From assembly GCA_036563485.1 (NCBI GenBank), contig DATCMI010000001.1, positions 1,365,501-1,429,500 of the forward strand: DNA of 64,000 nt, in the 5' to 3' direction. The translations under genes were made by a program, and so were the position numbers. Positions 1 to 8,563 of this stretch are shown piece by piece. The stretch is from Sphingomicrobium sp. (GTDB lineage Bacteria; Pseudomonadota; Alphaproteobacteria; Sphingomonadales; Sphingomonadaceae). How positions within the stretch are numbered: position 1 is the first letter of the stretch; every line of letters begins with the position of its first letter. The notes beneath the pieces are model-generated. The model was not told the origin of the DNA and searched no databases. It saw only the letters and a list, made by a program, of their open reading frames with translations.

Positions 1-22
1 TCACGCTCGAAGATGGGGCGGC

Positions 23-2083
23 TCATTGCACCTGCGTCAGGATGAAACCGTAAGTCTCGGCGATCTCGTGCAGCTTCTCCCAGCGCCCCGACTTGCCGCC
101 ATGCCCCGCGCCCATGTTGATTTTGAGCAGCAGCAGGTTCTGGTCGGTCTTATAGGCGCGGAGCTTCGCCGCCCACTTCGCCGGTTCCCAATAGGTGACG
201 CGCGGGTCGGTGAGGCCGCCGGTGATCAGCAGCGGCGGATAATCCTGCGCCTTCACCTGGTCGTAGGGCGAGTAACTGCGGATGGTATTGAACGCCGCTT
301 CGTCGGTGATCGGATTGCCCCATTCCGGCCACTCGCCCGGGGTCAGCGGAAGCGTGTCGTCGAGCATGGTGTTGAGCACGTCGACGAACGGCACGTCGGC
401 GACCACGGCGCCCCACAGGTCGGGATCGCTGTTGACGACCGCGCCCATCAGCTCGCCGCCTGCCGATCCGCCGTTGATGGCGATGCGGCCCGGCCTTGTG
501 AACTTCGCTTCGGCCAGCCCTTTCGCGACATCGACGAAGTCGTTGAACGTGTTGGTCCGCTTGTTCAGCTTGCCGTCGAGAAACCATTGGTGGCCGAGGT
601 CGTCGCCGCCGCGGATGTGGGCGATCGCGCAGGCCCAGCCGCGGTCGAGCAGGCTGATGCGGTTCGAGTTGAACACCGGCGGGATGGCGTGGCCGTAGGC
701 GCCATAGGCATAGAGGAACAGCTTGCCTTCGCCGTCCTTCTCGAACCCGCGCTTGTAGACGACCGACACCGGCACCTTCGCACCGTCGCGCGCGTCGACC
801 ATCAACCGCTCGGTCGCATATTGCGACGCGTCGTAGCCGGATGGGATCTCCTGCACCTTCAGCACCTCGAGTGCGCCGGTCTCGGGCTTGTAGTCGTAGG
901 TCGTCATCGGCGTGACCATCGACGAATAGCCGAGGCGATAGCTGGCGGGCGCGAACTCGGGATTGCCGTGGAAGAAGGCGCTGTAGCTCGCTTCTGCGAA
1001 CGGGATCCGCGTCTCCTCGCCGGCGTAGGTCCGCAGCACCAGCTGGTCGAGGCCATCGACCCGGCTGCTGATCGCCAGGTGATCGCGGTAGGAGGTTACC
1101 CCCGTCAGATAGACACCGTCGGAACCCTCGATGACGGTCCGCCACTCGCCCGGGCTCGCAATGTCCGCTTTCGCGAGCCGGAAGTTCACATGGTCATCGT
1201 TGGTGTGGATCCACAATTTCCCGTGCGCCACGTCGACATGATATTCGCGGTTCGCCTTGCGCGGCGAGATCAGGGTCAGCGGCTGCGACGGGTCGTCGGC
1301 TGAAACGAAGCGCACTTCGCTCGTCGCATTGTCGCCCGTGGCAACGAAGATCAGGCTCTTGTCCTGCGATTTTCCGAGGCCGACCGTAAAGCCGAGCTCT
1401 TCGGTTTCCTCATAGATGGTAACGGCTTCATCGGCGGGGCGGCCGAGCCGGTGGTAACAGGCGCGGTAGCTTCGCCAATTGTCGTTGACCTCGGTGAACA
1501 CGACGCCGCCGCTGTCGCTCGACCATAAAGGCTGGCCGATGCCGACCTTGGTCACCGTGTCGATGTCCTCGCCCGTCGCAAGGTCGCGAATGCGGAGCTC
1601 GAACCGCTCCGACCCATCGTAATCGGCTAACGTCGCCAGCAGCTTGCCGTCCGGGCTCACTTCCAGCGCGCCGAGCCGGAAATACTCACGCCCTTCCGCT
1701 TCGGCCGGCTCGTCGAAGATGACCTGCTCGTCCGACCCGTCGAGCTTCTTGCGGTACCAGCTGCGATATTGCGCGCCGGGCTTGAATGCCCACCAGTAGA
1801 GGAAGTCGCCGTCCTTCAGCGGAACCGAACTGTCGTCTTCCTTGATCCGGCCCTTCATCTCTTCGAACAAGGTGTCGAGCAGCGGCTGGTGCTGTCCCTT
1901 CCACTGATCGAAATAAGCGTTCTCGGCCGTCAGATAGGCGAGCACGTCCTCGTCGCCGACGTCCGGATAGTTGGGGTCGCGCAACCAATGCCACGGGTCC
2001 TCGATGGTCACGCCGTGGCGTTCGTAGCTGTACGGGCGCTGCGCGGCGGTCGGCGGGCTTGGCATTTGTGCGGGCTTGTCCAT
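23..2083 (-). CDS. ptrB: oligopeptidase B (S9A serine peptidase)
   Basis: A cytosolic serine oligopeptidase that cleaves short peptides after basic residues. The 686-residue length is usual for the family. The N-terminal two thirds look like the seven-bladed propeller. The C-terminal hydrolase domain shows the nucleophile Ser in GGSAGGELMG, the Asp in GGLTDPRVTYWEPAKW and the His in MGAGHGGKSGR, the last two being typical of oligopeptidase B rather than prolyl oligopeptidase. The open frame runs further upstream, but the Met at 2083 (MDKPAQMPSPP) is chosen because conserved sequence (RPYSYERHGVTIEDPWHWLR) begins just after it and the upstream part is low complexity. No signal peptide is present. 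It is transcribed away from the small ORFs at 2309-2576. Confidence 0.92.
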   Translation of the reverse strand: MDKPAQMPSPPTAAQRPYSYERHGVTIEDPWHWLRDPNYPDVGDEDVLAYLTAENAYFDQWKGQHQPLLDTLFEEMKGRIKEDDSSVPLKDGDFLYWWAFKPGAQYRSWYRKKLDGSDEQVIFDEPAEAEGREYFRLGALEVSPDGKLLATLADYDGSERFELRIRDLATGEDIDTVTKVGIGQPLWSSDSGGVVFTEVNDNWRSYRACYHRLGRPADEAVTIYEETEELGFTVGLGKSQDKSLIFVATGDNATSEVRFVSADDPSQPLTLISPRKANREYHVDVAHGKLWIHTNDDHVNFRLAKADIASPGEWRTVIEGSDGVYLTGVTSYRDHLAISSRVDGLDQLVLRTYAGEETRIPFAEASYSAFFHGNPEFAPASYRLGYSSMVTPMTTYDYKPETGALEVLKVQEIPSGYDASQYATERLMVDARDGAKVPVSVVYKRGFEKDGEGKLFLYAYGAYGHAIPPVFNSNRISLLDRGWACAIAHIRGGDDLGHQWFLDGKLNKRTNTFNDFVDVAKGLAEAKFTRPGRIAINGGSAGGELMGAVVNSDPDLWGAVVADVPFVDVLNTMLDDTLPLTPGEWPEWGNPITDEAAFNTIRSYSPYDQVKAQDYPPLLITGGLTDPRVTYWEPAKWAAKLRAYKTDQNLLLLKINMGAGHGGKSGRWEKLHEIAETYGFILTQVQ

Positions 2084-2308
2084 GCCCGAGCGAAAGCAAG
2101 AGCGCCGCGACGCGTCCACCCCTAATCCGCAAACCGAGCCCGCGCCGCGCCGGCCCAATGTTGGGAATTTTTCCCGCAACGGCCGTGGCGCGCTTTCCCA
2201 ATCTGCACCGGACCAAATGAAAAAACCGCAGTTCTGCGCCATTGGCACATTGTTTGAATAGTGCAGGCTACGACCCGCATGAAGCGGGAAATGAAAAGGG
2301 GAATTGAA

Positions 2309-2437
2309 ATGATCCAGTCTTCGCTCAAGCGCTCGCTCGTCGCCATCGCCGCCGCTCTTGCCATGAGCAGCGTCGCCGTCGGCGCCGCCGTCGGCCCGGC
2401 CCAGGCCGCCAGCACCAGCGTTGAAGTCCGTGCATAA
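2309..2437 (+). CDS. 42-residue putative secreted peptide
   Basis: A short ORF starting ATG at 2309. The translation begins MIQSSLKRSLVAIAAALAMS, a basic n-region followed by a long Ala/Val-rich hydrophobic core, and continues to a probable signal peptidase site at PAQAA-ST, leaving only about nine mature residues (STSVEVRA). A purine-rich stretch (AAAAGGGGAATTGAA) lies just upstream. It could be a signal-peptide-only micropeptide or the first part of a protein whose second part is the overlapping frame at 2430-2576. I do not recognise a family. The signal-peptide character is clear; that it is a real gene is inference. Confidence 0.5.
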   Translation: MIQSSLKRSLVAIAAALAMSSVAVGAAVGPAQAASTSVEVRA

Positions 2438-2576
2438 GCTGCAGCCGGCGTCGGCGACGCGCCAGGCCCATAAGTCCGCGGCGACCAAGATCCCGGCGCA
2501 GGTTTTCGGTGTCATGGCGCTGACCAGTCTCGGCACCTTCGCGACTCTCGCGGGGACGTACAGCCTGTTCTTCTGA
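2430..2576 (+). CDS. 48-residue small membrane-type ORF overlapping the upstream ORF
   Basis: A GTG-initiated frame overlapping the last 8 nt of the 2309-2437 ORF in another frame. It encodes a basic N-terminus (HKLQPASATRQAHKS) and one hydrophobic segment (VFGVMALTSLGTFATLAGTY) ending in SLFF. The stop lies inside the left arm of the hairpin at 2574-2607. The overlap suggests translational coupling. No family is recognised and it could be chance. Confidence 0.35.
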   Translation: MHKLQPASATRQAHKSAATKIPAQVFGVMALTSLGTFATLAGTYSLFF

Positions 2577-2607
2577 TCGGCGCAGCCAAGGCGCCTGGCG
2601 CCGATCA
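2574..2607. terminator. 10-bp hairpin, possible terminator
   Basis: The arms TGATCGGCGC and GCGCCGATCA are perfectly complementary around a 14-nt loop. The hairpin lies between the small plus-strand ORFs and the convergent minus-strand dehydrogenase gene. There is no clear T tract on either side, so intrinsic termination is uncertain. Confidence 0.35.
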
Positions 2608-2630
2608 GGAGATGATCGGCAAGAGGAGGG

Positions 2631-3659
2631 TTATCGTTCGTCCTGCCGGGTCTCCATCCGGTCGCGCAGAGCGCTGAGCATCACCAGGCCGGCCGCCGCT
2701 GCCGCGATCGGCAGCATCAGCGGGTTTGTCTGTGCCTGGAGCAGCAGGCTGGTCTTGCGGACGAACACATCCTGGTCGCCGCGCGTGTCGCCATCCTTCC
2801 TGGGCGCATCGAGATTGTCGCGCATGACCGGATCGCCGGGGTCGCCGGGCTTCTGCTGGATCTCGACGCCGAACTGCTCCATCGCAAAATCCGTCAGGCG
2901 CGGCGCCACCCGGCCGGCGAGCGAGATCAGCCAGCCGCTTCCGCCGACATAGATGTGGCGGCGCTGGTGTTCGCAGGCGAACAGGATCGCATCGGCAACC
3001 AGCTTTGGATCGTAGAGCATCGGCGGCAGGCGCGGCGGCTCGTCCATGTAATTGCGTGCATGCTCAGGGTAGGGCGTGTTGATCGAGCCTGGCTTGATCA
3101 GCGTGACGGATACCGGCGCGCCATCGCGCTCCAGTTCCATGCGCAGGGCGTCGGTCGCCGCCTGCACCGCTGCCTTGGTGGCCGAATAGGGCCCCTGGTA
3201 GATCATCGCCCGGTCGCTGAGCACCGATCCCATGTTGACGATCGCGCCGGCGCCGCGGGCGCGCAGGTGCCGAGCCGCCGTCAGCGATCCCATCAGAAGC
3301 CCGTGATAATTGACGTCGAAGATCCGGCGGTGGTCCTCCATCGGCACTTCTTCCATGCTGCCGTAGGTGGCGGCGGCCGCGTCGTTGACCCAGCTGTCGA
3401 AGCCGCCGAACCGCTCGATCGCCGTTTGCGCGATCCGCTCGACGTCCGCCGGGATTGATACGTCCGCGACGCATACCGCGGCTCGGCCCCCGGCGGCCTC
3501 GATCTCCGCTTGTGCTTTCTCCAATGCTTCGCGGTTGCGCGATGCAAGCACCAGCGCGGCGCCGCGCCGGGCGGCCTCCAGCGCAGTCGTAAGGCCGATG
3601 CCGCTGCTTGCACCGGTGATGACAATCACTTGTTCTTCTAAAGGCTTGAGCCGAACCAT
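2631..3659 (-). CDS. SDR-family oxidoreductase with C-terminal hydrophobic tail
   Basis: A short-chain dehydrogenase/reductase of 342 residues. The Rossmann signature GASSGIG is near residue 16, NAG is replaced by NDAAAA, and the catalytic YSATK motif follows a conserved Ser (MGSVLSD). The protein is about 90 residues longer than a classical SDR: after the fold comes a hydrophilic linker (GDPGDPVMRDNLDAPRKDGD) and a hydrophobic C-terminal segment (NPLMLPIAAAAAGLVMLSAL), suggesting a membrane-tethered enzyme. The substrate cannot be told. GGGAGAGG precedes the ATG. It is divergent from aminopeptidase P. Confidence 0.85.
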   Translation of the reverse strand: MVRLKPLEEQVIVITGASSGIGLTTALEAARRGAALVLASRNREALEKAQAEIEAAGGRAAVCVADVSIPADVERIAQTAIERFGGFDSWVNDAAAATYGSMEEVPMEDHRRIFDVNYHGLLMGSLTAARHLRARGAGAIVNMGSVLSDRAMIYQGPYSATKAAVQAATDALRMELERDGAPVSVTLIKPGSINTPYPEHARNYMDEPPRLPPMLYDPKLVADAILFACEHQRRHIYVGGSGWLISLAGRVAPRLTDFAMEQFGVEIQQKPGDPGDPVMRDNLDAPRKDGDTRGDQDVFVRKTSLLLQAQTNPLMLPIAAAAAGLVMLSALRDRMETRQDER

Positions 3660-3791
3660 CGTGCACCTCTCCCAAACCCAAGCGGCTGAGGCGGGCAGGG
3701 GTTCCTACCGACTTTCGGGCTGGTGCCGTGAGCGGTGGGCCCTTCAAGAAACTGCCGCGGTAGACTAGCTGAGGGGCAAGGGAGCCAAGCC

Positions 3792-5594
3792 ATGTCCACC
3801 TATGCCGATCGCCTCAAAGCCCTTCGCGAGCAGCTCAAAGCCGACCGCCTCGACGGCTTCGTCGTTCCGCTGACCGATGAGCATATGAGCGAATATGTCG
3901 GCAGCTATGCCCAGCGGCTTGCCTGGCTGACCGGCTTCCAGGGCTCGGCAGGCGCCGCCGTCGTGCTTCCGGAGGAAGCCGCCATCTTCGTCGACGGCCG
4001 CTACACGCTGCAGGTTCGCAGCCAGGTCAGCGCCGACGAGTGGAGCTACCAGTCGGTGCCGGAAACCAGCACCACGCAATGGCTCGAAGAGCATGCGCCG
4101 GAAGGCGCGCGGATCGGCTACGATCCCTGGCTCCACACCCGGGACTGGGTGAAGAAAGCGAAGGACGCGCTCGCCAGCCGCGGCGCCGAACTGGTCCCCG
4201 TCCGCCACAATCCGATCGACCGCGTGTGGGCCGACCGCCCTGAAGCGTCAAAGGCTCACCTGGTCGTCCAATCCGACGAGCATGCCGGCAAGTCGGCCGC
4301 CGAGAAGCGGACCGAGGTCGGCGACTGGCTGGCCAGGCACAAGGCCGACGCCGCCGTGCTCTCCGCGCTCGACTCGATCGCCTGGGCTTTCAACATCCGC
4401 GGAGCGGACGTCAGCCGCACGCCGGTCCCGCTCGCTTATGCGCTCGTCCACGCCGACGGCACCGCCGATTTGTTCGTCGCCTCGGAGAAGGTCGGTTCCG
4501 AAGTGCGCCAGCATCTCGGCAACGGCGTCCGGCTGCACGAGCGCGCCGATTTCGAAGGGGCGCTCAGCGAGCTCGGTGGCAAGACCGTCGTCGTCGATCC
4601 CGAGCGGGCCGTCGCTGCCATCTTCGATGCGCTGGAGCGCGCCGGCGCCAAGGTGCTGCCGCTGCGCGATCCGACGATCCTTCCGAAGGCGATCAAGAAT
4701 CCGGTCGAAATTGCCGGCCAGCGTGCGGCCCAGGCCCGCGACGGCGCGGTCATTTCCAAATTCCTTCGGTGGATCGACGAGGAAGCGCCCAAGGGCGAGG
4801 TAGACGAGCTGAAAGCGTCCGATCACCTCGAAGCGCTTCGCCGTGAGAATCCGGAGCTTCGCGATCTCTCTTTCGACAGCATCTCCGGCGCGGGGCCGAA
4901 CGGCGCCATCGTCCATTACAAGTCGAGCGAGAAGACCAACCGCAAGCTCGAAGCCGGCACGCTCTACCTGATCGATTCAGGCGGGCAGTATGTCGATGGC
5001 ACGACCGACATCACCCGCACGGTGCCGATCGGTGAGCCGACGGACGAGATGCGCGACCGCTTCACCCGCGTGCTCAAGGGCCACATCGCCATCGCCACCG
5101 CCGTGTTCCCGAGGGGCACGCGCGGCACCCAGCTCGACAGCTTTGCCCGGCGCCCATTGTGGGATGCTGGCGTCGATTATGCTCACGGCACCGGTCACGG
5201 CGTTGGCAGTTTCCTCTCGGTCCATGAGGGCCCGCAGCGCATTTCCCCGGCCGGCAGCGCACAGGCGGGCGGCGACGAGCCGCTGCAACCGGGGATGATT
5301 CTCTCCAACGAGCCAGGTTATTACAAGAGCGGCGAATACGGCATCCGCATCGAGAATCTGGTGCTCGTCGTCGAGCGTAAGATCGAAGGCGCCGAGAAGG
5401 AGATGCTGGGCTTCGAGACCTTGACCTTCGCTCCCATCGACCGCCGCCTGGTCGACCCGCGCATGCTCGATCCCGAAGAGCTGAGCTGGCTCAACTGCTA
5501 CCACGCCGAGGTGCTGGAGAAGATCGGACCGAGCCTATCTGGCGCGGACCTCGATTGGCTGCGCCAGGCCTGCGCCCCCATCGAGGTCGAATGA
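3792..5594 (+). CDS. pepP: Xaa-Pro aminopeptidase (M24B, long form)
   Basis: A dinuclear-metal peptidase removing N-terminal residues ahead of proline. The 600-residue, three-domain architecture resembles the eukaryotic-type cytosolic aminopeptidase P rather than the 440-residue E. coli form. Two creatinase-like N-terminal domains occupy about residues 1-300. The catalytic pita-bread domain carries the metal ligands in DSGGQYVDGTTDITRT, GTGHGVG, SNEPGYY and GIRIENL. The ATG at 3792 follows GGGGCAAGGGAG and is preferred over an in-frame start 57 nt upstream, because MSTYADRLKALREQL is the usual family N-terminus. Its stop overlaps the cupin start (ATGA). Confidence 0.93.
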   Translation: MSTYADRLKALREQLKADRLDGFVVPLTDEHMSEYVGSYAQRLAWLTGFQGSAGAAVVLPEEAAIFVDGRYTLQVRSQVSADEWSYQSVPETSTTQWLEEHAPEGARIGYDPWLHTRDWVKKAKDALASRGAELVPVRHNPIDRVWADRPEASKAHLVVQSDEHAGKSAAEKRTEVGDWLARHKADAAVLSALDSIAWAFNIRGADVSRTPVPLAYALVHADGTADLFVASEKVGSEVRQHLGNGVRLHERADFEGALSELGGKTVVVDPERAVAAIFDALERAGAKVLPLRDPTILPKAIKNPVEIAGQRAAQARDGAVISKFLRWIDEEAPKGEVDELKASDHLEALRRENPELRDLSFDSISGAGPNGAIVHYKSSEKTNRKLEAGTLYLIDSGGQYVDGTTDITRTVPIGEPTDEMRDRFTRVLKGHIAIATAVFPRGTRGTQLDSFARRPLWDAGVDYAHGTGHGVGSFLSVHEGPQRISPAGSAQAGGDEPLQPGMILSNEPGYYKSGEYGIRIENLVLVVERKIEGAEKEMLGFETLTFAPIDRRLVDPRMLDPEELSWLNCYHAEVLEKIGPSLSGADLDWLRQACAPIEVE

Positions 5595-5989
5595 CAGAGG
5601 CGCGCTCGCTCGCAGACTTCCCGATCCATCTCGGCCTCGGCGCCAGCGCCGTTGCCGAACCGCAGTTCAGCGGGATGGACTGGTACGAAGCTTATGCGGA
5701 GCGCCACGCGGAGGACATGGACGAAGGGCGGCTGGTCAGCTTGTTCCGCTTCGACGAGCCCTGGACGAGCTGGGAAATGCACCCCCACGGCGAAGAGGTG
5801 GTCCTGTGCCTGGAAGGCCGCATGACGCTCCATCAGGAAAACGCGGATGGGTCGGCGGGAAGCGTCGAGCTCGGCTCGGGAGATTATGTGATCATTCCGC
5901 GCGGCACCTGGCACACCGCCGATTGCGACGGATCCGTGACGGCGCTGTTCATTACGGCGGGGAAGGAAACCGAGCACCGGCCGCGCTGA
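5591..5989 (+). CDS. cupin-domain protein
   Basis: A 132-residue single-domain cupin. Metal-binding motif 1 is seen as HPHGEEVVLCLEGRM and motif 2 as GDYVIIPRGTWHTAD, so a mononuclear metal site is likely. The ATG overlaps the pepP stop codon by 4 nt, so the two are probably translated from one mRNA. The reaction is unknown; small cupins of this size may be enzymes or ligand sensors. Confidence 0.8.
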   Translation: MTEARSLADFPIHLGLGASAVAEPQFSGMDWYEAYAERHAEDMDEGRLVSLFRFDEPWTSWEMHPHGEEVVLCLEGRMTLHQENADGSAGSVELGSGDYVIIPRGTWHTADCDGSVTALFITAGKETEHRPR

Positions 5990-5996
5990 GCGGAAG

Positions 5997-7478
5997 CTAG
6001 CTTCGGAGGCGCGCCAACAGTCCCGGGCGCGCGATCGGTTCGAAATTGCCGCCCGCGCTTTCGGGATCCAGCGCTTCGGTCTTCGCGACTTTCTTCTCGA
6101 TGAGATTGGGGCGATCGGGCTCGACCGTGACGAGGCCGCGGCCCTTGCTGCTTGCGAAGGAGTCGATCGTCGCGATCAGCGAACCAGTGTCGGCAAAGCG
6201 CGCGGCAATCTTGTCCACGCCGACGCCGAGATGTTCGGCCAGCAGGTCGCAGCGCAGGCGGGCGATCGCGTCCTCGACGTCCGGGCGGCCGGCGGAATCG
6301 ATCATCAGGTCGCATTCGCTGTCGAGGCCCATCGACCGGTTGTTGAAATTCGCCGAACCAACCCGGAACTGCCGGTCGTCGACGATCATGATCTTGGAAT
6401 GAACGTAGATCGGCTCGCGCTCCTCGCTCACAGGATAATAGATGCGCATCCGGTTGTTCGGATCGTGCCGGCGAATACTGTCCAGGAGCTCGGCACGCGC
6501 TGGGCTCATCACCTCGTCGTCAAGCCAGCCGCGGCCGCTTGACGGGTTGACGATCACGAACTCGGGCGGGTCGTCCTCCTGGAGGCGCTCGGCGATGGCT
6601 TCGGCGATGACGCGCGACGCGAAATATTGGTTCTCGGCATAGACGAAGCGCTTCGCCTCGCGGATCATCTTCAGGAACAGCGCCTCGATCTCGCGGATCG
6701 CAGCCTTGCCGTCATATTCTGCACGGGTGCGGGCGATGGCGATCTCGACGTCCCGAAAGTCGGTCTGGAGCTGTTCGGGCCATGGGTCGCCGCTCGCACG
6801 CGGCGGATGGATCGGATCGCCCCCCGCCGCCTTCCACCGTTCGCGCGAAAGGTCGCCGAGCGCGGCAGCGACGGCGGAATCCACCGCCATGCTGGCGTCG
6901 TGCCAGGGATCGTAGCGGCGGTTGGTCGTCGGCCGGCGGCGATGGTCGTCGCCGTCGACATGGCCGCGTGTGTCCCAGCGTTCCGCGGTCATGTCGATGC
7001 CGCCGCAAAAGGCGAGCTTGTCGTCGATCACGACGATTTTCTGGTGGTGGCTGGCGCCGGTCGCGTGGGCGCCGTCGAGCTTGAAATGGATTTGCTTGCT
7101 GGAAGCCCAGCGCAGCAGCCGCAAGGCGGTCGTCCCGCGGCCGAGCAGGCTGATCGCGCCGACGTCCCACTTGAGGATGTAGATTTGCAGGTCCGGGCGC
7201 TTCTTCGGCAGCCAGGAAAGGAACTTGCCGAGTTCGGTCGGGGCGCCGTCGTCCGCATCATAGTCGAGGCAGATGCGCGTATCGAAGTCCCAGCCGATCA
7301 GCAGGATCTGCTTTTCCGCCCGCATCATCGCCTGACGCGCAATGCGGAAATAATCGGCGGCATCGACGATCAGGCTGGCGCGCCTGGCCTCCTCCGTCCG
7401 CCACTGCGTCGGGCTCTCGGCGTTCGCCTTCTTCGGTGGGGCTTTGCCTGCTCCCTTCCTGTCTATCCCGCCCGGCAT
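5997..7478 (-). CDS. phospholipase D-like / cardiolipin synthase-family protein
   Basis: A 493-residue protein with two HKD-type half sites. The first is HHQKIVVIDD with downstream GGIDMT; the second is HSKIMIVDD followed by GSANFNNRS. This is the PLDc superfamily, whose members hydrolyse or transfer phosphatidyl groups. There is no N-terminal transmembrane hairpin such as bacterial cardiolipin synthases have; the N-terminus is basic and soluble (GGIDRKGAGKAPPKK). The RBS AGGGGTGAG precedes the ATG. It is divergent, 75 bp away, from a phosphatidylcholine synthase, so the pair may work in phospholipid remodelling (inference). Confidence 0.88.
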   Translation of the reverse strand: MPGGIDRKGAGKAPPKKANAESPTQWRTEEARRASLIVDAADYFRIARQAMMRAEKQILLIGWDFDTRICLDYDADDGAPTELGKFLSWLPKKRPDLQIYILKWDVGAISLLGRGTTALRLLRWASSKQIHFKLDGAHATGASHHQKIVVIDDKLAFCGGIDMTAERWDTRGHVDGDDHRRRPTTNRRYDPWHDASMAVDSAVAAALGDLSRERWKAAGGDPIHPPRASGDPWPEQLQTDFRDVEIAIARTRAEYDGKAAIREIEALFLKMIREAKRFVYAENQYFASRVIAEAIAERLQEDDPPEFVIVNPSSGRGWLDDEVMSPARAELLDSIRRHDPNNRMRIYYPVSEEREPIYVHSKIMIVDDRQFRVGSANFNNRSMGLDSECDLMIDSAGRPDVEDAIARLRCDLLAEHLGVGVDKIAARFADTGSLIATIDSFASSKGRGLVTVEPDRPNLIEKKVAKTEALDPESAGGNFEPIARPGLLARLRS

Positions 7479-7516
7479 TCAAACTCACCCCTGACCAGCG
7501 GTCGACGCGCCCTCTT

Positions 7517-7542
7517 GGAACGCGGGTTGTGCCGCTCTCGTT
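7517..7542 (+). promoter_or_regulatory. EcfG-type (general stress sigma) promoter candidate
   Basis: GGAAC at 7517-7521 and CGTT at 7539-7542 are separated by 17 nt, matching the alphaproteobacterial EcfG consensus GGAAC-N16/17-CGTT. The -10 element lies only 11 nt before the ATG of the phosphatidylcholine synthase gene, so a transcript from here would have almost no leader. Confidence 0.5.
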
Positions 7543-7553
7543 GCTACGAAGCA

Positions 7554-8308
7554 ATGAACGATGTGAAGAAACCGGCGACGGCCGCGGCGAGAGCAGCGGC
7601 TTGGGCTGTGCACGCCTTTTCGGCGACCGGCGCGGTGCTGGCGCTCTTCGCGACCTTCGCCGTTTTCGATCAGCGGTGGACCGAAGCGATGCTGTGGCTC
7701 TTCGCAGCCCTGGTCGTGGACGGCGTCGATGGAAGCCTGGCGCGGGCGGCCAGGGTGAAGGAACTGGCCGGGCGCGTGGACGGCGACGCGCTGGACCTCG
7801 TCATCGACTATCTGAACTACGTCTTCGTGCCGTCGCTGTTCATGATCCAGGCGGGGCTTCTGCCGCCCGCTTTTGCCTTGCTCCTGGCCGCGCTGATCCA
7901 GCTGTCATCGCTCTACGTCTTCGCACGACGCGACATGAAAACGGCCGACAATTATTTCCGGGGGTTCCCGGCGCTGTGGAACATCGTTGCGCTGTACATT
8001 TTCGCAGCGGGCGTTGGACCGGCAGCCGCCGCCATCATCGTCCTCGTTCTTGTGGCGCTCACCTTCGCGCCGGTGCACGTCGTGCACCCCTTCAGGGTGC
8101 GGGACTTCGGATGGTGGCTGCCGGCGCTGTCCTTGCTGTGGGCCCTATCCACCCTCGCCTTGCTGTTCCAAATCCCGGACGAGATGCGGCAGCCGCTGTT
8201 CATCGCCTCTTCCGCATCTGCTATCGTGCTGGTGGGGATGGGCTTGCTGCGGACGGTGCACGGCGATTTACGGCTTCGGCAGTCCCCGCAACGGCCTCAA
8301 GACGGAAA

Positions 8309-8330
<22 letters not shown>
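7554..8330 (+). CDS. pcs: phosphatidylcholine synthase-like CDP-alcohol phosphatidyltransferase
   Basis: An integral membrane enzyme of 258 residues. The CDP-alcohol phosphotransferase signature reads DGVDGSLAR, then GDALDLVIDYLNYVFVP. The longer spacer and the DxVIDYxxYVFVP continuation are those of Pcs, which condenses CDP-diacylglycerol with choline to phosphatidylcholine. About seven hydrophobic segments follow. The Met at 7554 is chosen because MNDVKKPATAAARAAAWAVHAFSA resembles the family start. The ribosome site is weak (GAAG), in keeping with a near-leaderless transcript. The last 22 nt of the gene run into the antisense tRNA-Thr(GGT) gene, giving a hydrophilic tail. Confidence 0.78.
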
Positions 8331-8383
<53 letters not shown>

Positions 8384-8443
8384 ACTGTCTGGAGGACGCG
8401 CGGCCTATGGCCAAGGCCCCGCCGCGCTGTCAAGGAAAAGGGC

Positions 8444-8563
8444 GTGAAAGAGAAAGACGAAAAGGCTGAACGGCTTGCCGCCGCCCTGCGCGAGAATCTG
8501 AGGCGCCGCAAAGCCCAGGTTCGCGCCGCAGAGGAAGCCCGCAAGGATCCGGATCAGCCGTAA
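8444..8563 (+). CDS. small charged hypothetical protein (39 residues)
   Basis: A GTG-initiated ORF with a strong RBS (AAGGAAAAGGG) encoding a highly charged, probably helical peptide with the core AERLAAALRENLRRRKAQVR. I recall similar Arg/Lys/Ala-rich small proteins in other sphingomonads, but I know no function. Its stop overlaps the 3' end of the convergent dioxygenase gene by 10 nt. Confidence 0.6.
   Translation: MKEKDEKAERLAAALRENLRRRKAQVRAAEEARKDPDQP

Noticed and set aside
26-1303. Long plus-strand open frame opposite oligopeptidase B
   Set aside because: It is the antisense shadow of a well-conserved S9 peptidase; its translation is Arg/Val-rich and shows no domain.
2242-2260. Sigma-54-like TTGGCAC...TTTGA upstream of the tiny ORFs
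   Set aside because: The critical GC at -12 is missing, so the match is weak.
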